DNA of 36,296 bases. It comes from Rubrivivax sp. (GTDB lineage Bacteria; Pseudomonadota; Gammaproteobacteria; Burkholderiales; Burkholderiaceae_C). The stretch covers positions 1 through 36,296 of the forward strand of contig JAEUPE010000113.1 in NCBI GenBank assembly GCA_016790435.1. Reading direction: 5' to 3'. Below, one piece after another: positions 28,967 through 36,296 of the stretch. How positions within the stretch are numbered: position 1 is the first letter of the stretch; each line of letters starts with the position of its first letter. The notes beneath the pieces were generated by a model. It searched no databases and was not told the DNA's origin. It saw nothing but the letters and a program-made list of their open reading frames with translations. A program made the translations under genes and the position numbers.

Positions 28967-29899
28967 ATGCCCCGCTCCTCGCGCCCTCAACCGGACGGCT
29001 GGCGCCGCCGGTCACGGCGCGAAGGGGGGGCGCTGGGCCTTGGGTCGGACGGCCGCAGGTGGGTCGCCGGCGTCACGTTGTGGGCAAGCCTGGCGGCGGC
29101 CTGGGCGCAGCCGGGGGGAGCACCGTTGGCCCCACGGGTGGCATCGACGCCGGCTTCCGCATCCCCGTCTGCTCCACCCTCTGCACCGCCTGCTGCGCGG
29201 GCGATGACGACCCTGGGCGTGTTCTCTCTGCTGGGCGACGGCGTCGAGGTCACCGTGGCGCCGCTGGTCAGCGACACGCGCATCGACGCCAGCCGCCGCG
29301 AGACCTTCGAGTACCGCAACATCGGCTTCGACATCATCGCGGGGCGCGAGGTTCGAGAGGCCGCGGGCCGGCTGCGGCCCGGCATCGCGGTGGTGCCGTT
29401 CGGCACCAACACCACGTTGCCGGCGGCCGAGCAGCGACACATCGCCTCCGGCGCGCGCGATGGCGCTCTGCCGGCGTGGATCCTGCAGGCGGTGCGCGAG
29501 CGGCGGCTCTCGCACGTGCTGCTGCTCACGCGCCAGCGCAGCGAGGTGCGCCTGCTCACGGCCGACAACAGCACCATCGCGCGCAACCGCGGCCGCGTCG
29601 ACGGGCTCGGCTTCTACCTCGACGCCGAGTACAAGGTGCGGGACGCAAACACCGGCGCGGTCTCCAACGGCGCGCTCGGGCCGCACGTGCTGGTCGAGCT
29701 CACGTTGATGGAGACCGACAGTGCCAAGGTCGTGCGCAGCCACACCATCGACGAGCAGTTCCTGCTCGGCGCGATGGAGTCGCAGGGCGCGGTCGACCCC
29801 TGGTCGTACCTCAGCGCCGAGCAGAAGGTGACCCTGCTGCGCGAGGCGCTCGCGCGCGCGCTGCGGCGCGTGCTGCCGGAGTTCTTCAGGGGCCTGTAG
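28967..29899 (+). CDS. Hypothetical exported protein
   Basis: Family not recognised. The 310-residue product has an arginine-rich N-terminus, a hydrophobic export signal (about residues 32-48, ending AAAWAQ), an alanine/serine/proline-rich linker (about 50-75) and a globular part. Recognisable segments are LGDGVEVTVAPLVSDTRID, GFDIIAGREVREAAGRL and HVLVELTLMETDSAKVVRSHTIDEQF. The ATG at 28967 lacks a ribosome site; it lies 23 bases after the reductase stop, so the two could share a transcript. Confidence 0.7.
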   Translation: MPRSSRPQPDGWRRRSRREGGALGLGSDGRRWVAGVTLWASLAAAWAQPGGAPLAPRVASTPASASPSAPPSAPPAARAMTTLGVFSLLGDGVEVTVAPLVSDTRIDASRRETFEYRNIGFDIIAGREVREAAGRLRPGIAVVPFGTNTTLPAAEQRHIASGARDGALPAWILQAVRERRLSHVLLLTRQRSEVRLLTADNSTIARNRGRVDGLGFYLDAEYKVRDANTGAVSNGALGPHVLVELTLMETDSAKVVRSHTIDEQFLLGAMESQGAVDPWSYLSAEQKVTLLREALARALRRVLPEFFRGL

Positions 29900-29915
29900 C
29901 CGCCACGCGACCCGG

Positions 29916-29930
29916 GGCGCCGGCGCCGGC
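29916..29930. terminator. GC palindromes at convergent junction
   Basis: Two overlapping perfect 12-bp palindromes (29916-29927 and 29919-29930) fill the gap between the unknown exported protein gene and the converging oxidoreductase gene. There is no T-run. A possible two-way terminator. Confidence 0.3.
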
Positions 29931-29931
29931 C

Positions 29932-31002
29932 CTACTCCTTGGCGACCTCGAGCACCAGCTTGCCGAAGTTCTCGCCATTGAAGAGCTTGAGCAGCGTGGC
30001 CGGGAAGGCGCGCACGCCGCCGGTCGCCACGTCCTCGCGGCTCTTCATGCGGCCGTCCTTCAGGTAGCCCGCCATCTCGGCGATGGCCTGAGGGAAGCGC
30101 TCCGTGTAGTCGAACACCACCATGCCTTCCATGCGCGCGCGGTTGACGAGCAGCGACATGTAGTTCTTCGGCCCGACCATCGCACCGCCGGCGTTGTTGT
30201 ACTGGCTGATGGCGCCACAGATGACGATGCGCGCCTTGCGATTGATGCGTGCCAGCGCCGCGTCGAGGATGTCGCCGCCGACGTTGTCGAAGTAGATGTC
30301 GACGCCGTTCGGGCAGTGCTGCTTGAGGCCCTCGCGCACGGCGTCCCAGCGCGTCACGCCCTCCGGGGCCGGCTTCTTGTAGTCGATGCAGGCGTCGAAG
30401 CCGAGTTCCTTGACCACCCACTCGCACTTGGCCGGTCCGCCCGCGATGCCCACGGCACGCAGGCCCTTGATGCGCGCCAACTGGCCGACGGTCTGGCCCA
30501 CGGCACCGGCGGCGCCGGAGACGAGCAACGTCTCGCCGGCCTTCGGTTGGCCCACGTCCATGAGGCCGAAGTAGCCCGTCATGCCGGGCATGCCGAGCAC
30601 GTTGAGCCACTGGCTCACGGTGCCCAGGCGCGTGTCGATGCGCGCCAGACCCGAGCGCTTGACCTGGTCGGGCGCGACGTTCCAGTACTCCTGCACGCCG
30701 GGGCCGCCGGTGACCTTGTCGCCGACCTTGAAGCCAGGGTGCTTCGAGGCGACGACGACACCGATGCCGCCGGCGCGCATCACCTCGCCCAGGCCGACCG
30801 GCGGGATGTAGCTCTTGCCCTCGTTCATCCAGCCGCGCATGGCCGGGTCGAGCGACAGCGCGAGCACCTTCACGAGCACGCCGCCTTCGGCCGGTTCGGC
30901 CACAGGCTCCTCGGTGAACTGCCAATTGGCGTCGGTGGGCAGGCCGGTCGGCCGGGCGGCCAGGCGGACCTGGTGGTTGACGAGGGTCGCAAGGGTGGTC
31001 AT
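29932..31002 (-). CDS. NADP-dependent oxidoreductase, zinc-free MDR family (CurA/prostaglandin reductase-like)
   Basis: A 356-residue medium-chain reductase of the leukotriene B4 dehydrogenase/CurA type, which reduces the double bond of alpha,beta-unsaturated ketones or aldehydes with NADPH. Visible marks are the N-terminal LSLDPAMRGWMNE (49-61), the nucleotide loop GAAGAVGQ (163-170) after LLVSGA, and YFDNVGGDILDAAL. Zinc-binding cysteines are absent, as expected. The ATG at 31002 begins MTTLATLVNHQVRLAARPTG, typical of the family. It is flanked by about 160 non-coding bases upstream, so it is probably its own transcript. Confidence 0.93.
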   Translation of the reverse strand: MTTLATLVNHQVRLAARPTGLPTDANWQFTEEPVAEPAEGGVLVKVLALSLDPAMRGWMNEGKSYIPPVGLGEVMRAGGIGVVVASKHPGFKVGDKVTGGPGVQEYWNVAPDQVKRSGLARIDTRLGTVSQWLNVLGMPGMTGYFGLMDVGQPKAGETLLVSGAAGAVGQTVGQLARIKGLRAVGIAGGPAKCEWVVKELGFDACIDYKKPAPEGVTRWDAVREGLKQHCPNGVDIYFDNVGGDILDAALARINRKARIVICGAISQYNNAGGAMVGPKNYMSLLVNRARMEGMVVFDYTERFPQAIAEMAGYLKDGRMKSREDVATGGVRAFPATLLKLFNGENFGKLVLEVAKE

Positions 31003-31164
31003 GGCGAGGTCCGTGGGTCGGAGGTCGGAACGAGTTGGGGCGAAGGAAGCGGATCAGGGGCCCGATGATGGGGCCGGCGCCGATCCGGCGGCGTCACAAC
31101 CCGGACACCGGCGCACTTCCACCGGAACGGTGCGGAGCTCTGCGCATGTCGCCAGGCGCTGGCG

Positions 31165-32552
<1,388 letters not shown>

Positions 32553-32609
32553 GGCTGAGCGGTGAAGCGGCCGGGCACCCCCCGCTCGACACCTCGCACG
32601 CGCTGAACG

Positions 32610-33365
32610 ATGCGTGCACGCGTCTGGTTCTTCGACCTCGACAACACGCTGCACGACGCCACGCATGCGTCGTACGCGGGCATCAACGAGGGCATGACGA
32701 GCTACATCGTCGAGCAACTCGGTGTCACGTCGGCAGAGGCGGGTGCACTGCGCCAGCGCTACTGGCAGCGCTACGGCGCCACGCTGCTGGGCCTCATCCG
32801 CCACCACGGCGTGCAACCGGGGCACTTCCTGCACCACGCGCACCGGCTGCCCGGGCTGGAGGAGCGCGTGTACGGCCACGCGCACGACCTGCACGTGCTG
32901 CGCCGCCTGGCACGCCTGCCGGGTCGCCGCTGCATCCTCACCAACGCACCGGCCGCCTACACCGCGCGTGTGCTGGGCGCGCTCGGCATCGCGCCGCTGT
33001 TCCACGCCGTGCTGTCGATCGAGGACATGCGCATGTTCGGCCAGTGGCGGCCGAAACCGGACGCGCGCATGCTGGCCCGCATGGCGGTGCGGTTGCGTGC
33101 GAACCCGCGCGACTGCGTGCTCGTGGAAGACACGCTCGAGCACCAGAAGGCGGCACGCGGCGTGGGCATGCGCACGGTGTGGATGCAGCGCTGGCTGCGC
33201 CCGGCCGCCAGCGGGCCGCGCCCGCCTGGCATGCTCGGCGCGACCGCGAATGGCGCGTCCAAGTCGCCCCGCGTGGGTGCCGCACCGCACAAGCGCCCGG
33301 CTGCGGGCCGACCCGCGTATGTCGACCGGCGCATCCGTCGCCTGGGTGAACTGTTGCGCCGCTGA
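32610..33365 (+). CDS. Pyrimidine 5'-nucleotidase, HAD superfamily
   Basis: A 251-residue HAD hydrolase with motif I FFDLDNTL (Asp9, Asp11), motif II LTNAP (Thr), a KP at the end of the GQWRPKPD segment (motif III) and motif IV VLVEDTLEHQKAA. The fold matches the SDT1-like pyrimidine 5'-nucleotidases, which release phosphate from UMP or CMP. The last 50 residues are a basic, proline/alanine-rich tail not needed for the fold. It lies 57 bases after argB and ahead of slmA. Confidence 0.9.
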   Translation: MRARVWFFDLDNTLHDATHASYAGINEGMTSYIVEQLGVTSAEAGALRQRYWQRYGATLLGLIRHHGVQPGHFLHHAHRLPGLEERVYGHAHDLHVLRRLARLPGRRCILTNAPAAYTARVLGALGIAPLFHAVLSIEDMRMFGQWRPKPDARMLARMAVRLRANPRDCVLVEDTLEHQKAARGVGMRTVWMQRWLRPAASGPRPPGMLGATANGASKSPRVGAAPHKRPAAGRPAYVDRRIRRLGELLRR

Positions 33366-33482
33366 CTCACGCCGGTGTGTCAGTGTTTACCTGCACCGCG
33401 GGCGCAAACCCCCCTGTGCCAGAATCTTTCGCTCCCCCTAGTTTGTTCCCTGAGTCGCCGCCTGTCGCCCCTCGGTCCCTCG

Positions 33483-34169
33483 ATGTCTGCCCTGCCCAAA
33501 GCTGCCCTCCCCGAGGACGACGAGACACTCGATGCCGCCGAGGCCCCCGAGTCCGCTGCGGCGCATTCGGCCGGCAACAGCGCCAAGCGCAAGCGCCCGA
33601 AGCCCGGCGAGCGCCGTCTGCAGATCCTGCAGACGCTCGCCGCCATGCTCGAGCAGCCGGGCGCCGAACGCATCACCACCGCCGCGCTCGCCGCCAAGCT
33701 CGACGTCAGCGAGGCGGCGCTGTACCGCCACTTCGCGAGCAAGGCGCAGATGTTCGAGGGGCTCATCGAGTTCATCGAGAGCAGCGTCTTCACGCTCGTC
33801 AACCAGCTGGTCGAGCGCGAGCCTTCGCCCGCCCTGCAGGCGCGCAAGATCAGCACGGTGATCCTGCAGTTCGGCGAGAAGAACCCCGGCATGACGCGCG
33901 TCATGGTGGGCGACGCGCTCGTCTTCGAGCACGAGCGGCTGAATGCGCGCATGAACCAGTTTTTCGAACGAGTCGAGTCGCAGTTGCGAGTCAGCCTGCG
34001 CGCCGCCGCCGAGGCCGCGGGCTCGGCCACGCCGACGGTCGATGCGCAGGCCATCGCTTCGGCACTCACGTCGCTCATCGTCGGGCGGTTGCAGCGCTAT
34101 GCCCGCAGCGGCTTCAAGCGCATGCCCACCGAGCACCTGGAGCCGGCGCTGGCGCGGCTGGCGCCTTGA
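33483..34169 (+). CDS. slmA: Nucleoid occlusion factor SlmA
   Basis: TetR-family DNA-binding protein of 228 residues that blocks FtsZ ring assembly over the nucleoid. A low-complexity N-terminus (1-42) precedes the TetR fold: GERRLQILQTLAAMLE, then the helix-turn-helix at about 64-85 ending EAALYRHFASKAQMFEGL. The last part, SLIVGRLQRYARSGFKRMPTEHLE, is characteristic of SlmA. The ATG at 33483 lies 117 bases past the nucleotidase stop, so it may have its own promoter; longer frames upstream run through that gap. Confidence 0.93.
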   Translation: MSALPKAALPEDDETLDAAEAPESAAAHSAGNSAKRKRPKPGERRLQILQTLAAMLEQPGAERITTAALAAKLDVSEAALYRHFASKAQMFEGLIEFIESSVFTLVNQLVEREPSPALQARKISTVILQFGEKNPGMTRVMVGDALVFEHERLNARMNQFFERVESQLRVSLRAAAEAAGSATPTVDAQAIASALTSLIVGRLQRYARSGFKRMPTEHLEPALARLAP

Positions 34170-34191
34170 ACCTCTCCATCGCCTGAGTCGA

Positions 34192-34887
34192 TTGGGTCCG
34201 TCGGGCGTCGAGGTCGAGATCGGCGGCGCCATGCTGCGCCTGCTGCCCGAGCGTGCCGCCTTCTGCGCCGCGGAGAACACCCTGCTCGTCGCCGACGTGC
34301 ACCTCGGCAAGGCACACTCGTTCCGCCGCCTGGGCGTGCCGGTGCCCGAGGGCACGACGGCCGGCACGCTGGCGAGACTGACCCGCGCCATCGAGGTCAC
34401 CGGAGCCCGGCACGTCGTGGTCCTCGGCGACCTGCTGCACGCCGCGTTGGCCACCGCCACCTCGCGCGGTGAGGCCACCCGGCAGGCCGTGGCCGCCTGG
34501 CGCCGCGCCCATCCGGCCGTGCAGCTGACGCTGGTGCGCGGCAACCACGATGCGAAGGCCGGCGATCCACCGGCCGACTGGGAGGTGGCCGTCGTCGAGG
34601 AGCCCTGGCCGCTCGGCCCCTACGCCCTGCGCCACGAGCCGCGCCCGGACGAAGGCGGCCGCTACGTGCTGGCCGGCCACCTGCACCCGGCGCTGCACCT
34701 CTCGGGCCGGGGGCCGGGCCGGCTGCGGCTGCCCTGCTTCCACTTCGGCGCCTCGTTCGGCGTGCTGCCCGCCTTCGGCGAGTTCACCGGCGGCGTCGGC
34801 GTGCGCGCCGCACCCGGCGACCGCCTGTTCGCCATCGCCGAGGACGAGGTGCGCGAAGTCGGCGCCCTACACTGCCAGGCATCATGA
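34192..34887 (+). CDS. pdeM: PdeM-type metallophosphoesterase (ligase-associated DNA damage response endonuclease)
   Basis: A 231-residue calcineurin-like phosphoesterase. Metal-binding motifs are complete: DVH (Asp35, His37), GDLLH (79-83), GNHD (117-120) and GHLH (162-165). The order and the LLPERA start segment match PdeM, named for its usual neighbours (DNA ligase, Lhr helicase, exonuclease), none of which are here. The family normally has about ten residues before LLPERA. A TTG at 34192 supplies them; the first ATG (34231) would cut into that strand. It overlaps the ATPase gene downstream by ATGA. Its function in vivo is inferred from the family. Confidence 0.85.
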   Translation: MGPSGVEVEIGGAMLRLLPERAAFCAAENTLLVADVHLGKAHSFRRLGVPVPEGTTAGTLARLTRAIEVTGARHVVVLGDLLHAALATATSRGEATRQAVAAWRRAHPAVQLTLVRGNHDAKAGDPPADWEVAVVEEPWPLGPYALRHEPRPDEGGRYVLAGHLHPALHLSGRGPGRLRLPCFHFGASFGVLPAFGEFTGGVGVRAAPGDRLFAIAEDEVREVGALHCQAS

Positions 34888-35798
34888 GTTCCGCCCCACC
34901 CAACCCCGCCGACCCCCGCCTCGTCGAAGCCCTCCAAGGCCTCATCACCCGCGCCGACACGCTGCTCGCGCGCCTGGCGCCGCTGCTGCCGCCGGCCGCC
35001 GTCGAGCCCGACTGGCAGGCCGCCGTCGCCTTCCGGCTGCGCCGCCGCGGCGCGGCGCGCGTGCTCGAGCCGGTGCGGCATCGCTCGTCGATCACGCTGG
35101 CCGACCTCCAGGAGATCGACGGCCAGATGGAGCGCCTCGTGCGCAACACCGAGCAGTTCGTCGCTGGACGCGGCGCCAACAACGTGCTGCTCTCGGGCGC
35201 ACGCGGCACGGGCAAGAGCTCGCTCATCAAGGCCTGCCTGAACGAGTTCGCGCCGCGCGGGCTGCGCGTCATCGAAGTGGACAAGGTCGACCTCGTCGAT
35301 CTGCCCGACATCGTCGACCTCGTGGCCGCGCGGCCCGAACGCTTCATCGTCTACTGCGACGACCTCAGCTTCGACGAGGGCGAGCCCGGCTACAAGGCGC
35401 TGAAGAGCGTGCTCGACGGCAGCGTGGCGCAGAGCAGCGACAACGTGCTCATCTACGCCACGAGCAACCGCCGCCACCTGCTGCCCGAGTACATGGACGA
35501 GAACCTCACCTACAAGCACCACCCCGACGGCGAGGTGCATCCGGGCGAGGTGGTGGAGGAGAAGATCTCGCTGTCGGAGCGCTTCGGGCTGTGGATCAGC
35601 TTCTACCCCTTCTCGCAGGACGAGTACCTGACCATCGTGGCGCAGTGGCTGCGCGTCTTTGGCGTCGGGGAGGGCGAGATCACCGCGGCGCAGAAGGAGT
35701 CGCTCGTCTGGGCGCTGGAGCGCGGCTCGCGCTCGGGCCGCGTGGCGCAGCAGTTCGCGCGCGACTACGCGGCGCGGCACGGCGGCGACGGGCGCTGA
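34884..35798 (+). CDS. DUF815 family ATPase
   Basis: A 304-residue AAA-type ATP-binding protein of the DUF815 family. Walker A is GARGTGKSS (105-113), Walker B is IVYCDD (155-160), sensor 1 is the Asn in IYATSNRRHLLPE, and an arginine-finger region includes ERFGLWISFYPF. The biological role of DUF815 is not established. The ATG overlaps the PdeM stop (ATGA), and the Nudix gene begins 12 bases after its end. This ATPase-mutT pairing is common in beta-proteobacteria. Confidence 0.92.
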   Translation: MSSAPPNPADPRLVEALQGLITRADTLLARLAPLLPPAAVEPDWQAAVAFRLRRRGAARVLEPVRHRSSITLADLQEIDGQMERLVRNTEQFVAGRGANNVLLSGARGTGKSSLIKACLNEFAPRGLRVIEVDKVDLVDLPDIVDLVAARPERFIVYCDDLSFDEGEPGYKALKSVLDGSVAQSSDNVLIYATSNRRHLLPEYMDENLTYKHHPDGEVHPGEVVEEKISLSERFGLWISFYPFSQDEYLTIVAQWLRVFGVGEGEITAAQKESLVWALERGSRSGRVAQQFARDYAARHGGDGR

Positions 35799-35828
35799 AG
35801 ATGGCGCTGAATGAAGATGGGCGCTGAA
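35791..35828 (+). repeat. Triple ggcgctgaa repeat at the ATPase/Nudix junction
   Basis: Three exact copies of ggcgctgaa lie at 35791-35799, 35803-35811 and 35820-35828. The first includes the ATPase stop and the others flank the start codons of the Nudix gene. It looks like local duplication and creates a choice of in-frame ATGs. Confidence 0.6.
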
Positions 35829-36296
35829 GGCAGCGGCGAGGCCGACGCCGACGCCATGCCGAGCGGGCACGCGACCACCGTCGATGCCGGCGCGGCCCGG
35901 CCGGCAGCACCCCGCCAGCCGGTGGACGTGGCCGTCGGCGTGCTGATCGACGGGCCGGGCCCCGACGCACGCTTCCTGCTCACCTCGCGCCCCGCGGGCA
36001 AGGCCTACGCCGGCTACTGGGAGTTCCCGGGCGGCAAGGTCGAGCCGGGCGAGACCGTCGAGGCCGCCCTGGCGCGCGAACTGCATGAGGAACTCGGCAT
36101 CACCATCGGCGCGGCACAGCGCTGGCAGGTGGAGGTGTTCGACTACCCACACGCGCTCGTGCGGCTGCACTTCTGCAAGGTCTTCGCATGGCAGGGCGAC
36201 TTCGTCATGCGCGAGGGCCAGCAGATGGCGTGGCAGACACTGCCGGTGCAGGTGGTGCCGGTGCTGCCCGGCACCCTGCCGGTGCTGGCGTGGTTC
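35811..36296 (+). CDS. mutT: MutT-type Nudix hydrolase (partial, runs off the window)
   Basis: The first 162 residues of a Nudix hydrolase, most like 8-oxo-dGTP diphosphatase, which cleans oxidised guanine nucleotides from the pool. The Nudix box is complete (GGKVEPGE, then REL-EELG), preceded by SRPAGKAYAGYWEFPGG as in MutT and followed by HALVRLHFCKVF. The N-terminal 36 residues are a low-complexity extension. In-frame ATGs at 35811 and 35817 are both possible. No stop is reached by 36296. Confidence 0.9.
   Translation, partial: MKMGAEGSGEADADAMPSGHATTVDAGAARPAAPRQPVDVAVGVLIDGPGPDARFLLTSRPAGKAYAGYWEFPGGKVEPGETVEAALARELHEELGITIGAAQRWQVEVFDYPHALVRLHFCKVFAWQGDFVMREGQQMAWQTLPVQVVPVLPGTLPVLAWF

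Noticed and set aside
25911-29015. A 1034-codon minus-strand open frame through the reductase and phasin region
   Set aside because: It lies opposite the conserved fatty acyl-CoA reductase and crosses the promoter region. The composition (Val/His/Asp/Arg runs) is that of a shadow frame.

Overview
This is a GC-rich window (about 70% G+C by eye) with tightly packed genes and many ATGA stop/start overlaps. Gene content and order point to a betaproteobacterium of the Burkholderiales, most like the Rubrivivax/Leptothrix/Methylibium group. Pointers are the dusB-fis-purH operon, an argB / pyrimidine nucleotidase / slmA run, a PhaF-like phasin and a Marinobacter-type fatty acyl-CoA reductase. The placement is an inference from gene families, not a database result. 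No rRNA, tRNA, CRISPR array or insertion sequence was seen.

Region 1 (1-11.85 kb, nearly all minus strand). A stem-loop-rich non-coding stretch (31-273) is followed by a long run. Read in transcription order from 11.85 kb down, it holds a possible 33-residue leader ORF, an alpha/beta hydrolase and a histidine-phosphatase-like protein. Next come a PAS/HisKA/HATPase/REC/REC/Hpt hybrid kinase cut by an in-frame TAG at 8335-8337, a REC-PAS-GGDEF-EAL regulator and a YcgR-like PilZ protein. The run ends with a PlsC-type acyltransferase, a CdsA-type cytidylyltransferase, ruvC and a dienelactone hydrolase. It reads as a phosphorelay to cyclic-di-GMP module running into phospholipid synthesis genes.

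Region 2 (11.85-18.6 kb, plus strand). A divergent intergenic region carries a clear sigma-54 type -24/-12 element (12001-12017). Downstream lies a three-gene unit: a two-TM membrane sensor-like protein with no output domain, a 700-residue protein joining a periplasmic sensor and HAMP-like linker to a complete MFS transporter, and a Tat-exported periplasmic binding protein of the ABC_sub_bind type with no ABC permease or ATPase beside it. This is the best candidate in the window for an undescribed system. A second MFS transporter, translationally coupled to a secreted beta-propeller-like protein, follows.

Region 3 (18.6-24.1 kb). purH, fis and dusB lie on the minus strand, diverging from a YqaA/DedA-like membrane protein and an M32 carboxypeptidase on the plus strand. 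In many relatives ruvC lies directly after purH. Here about 17 kb separates them.

Region 4 (24.1-31.5 kb). A phasin, a patatin-like phospholipase and an unknown protein (minus) diverge from a two-domain fatty acyl-CoA reductase and an unknown exported protein (plus). Together these suggest storage-lipid or wax metabolism. An MDR-family NADP oxidoreductase and a CusF-like copper-binding protein follow on the minus strand.

Region 5 (31.5-36.3 kb, plus strand). This is housekeeping: argB, a pyrimidine 5'-nucleotidase, slmA, a PdeM-type phosphoesterase, a DUF815 ATPase and a MutT-type Nudix gene that runs off the window end.
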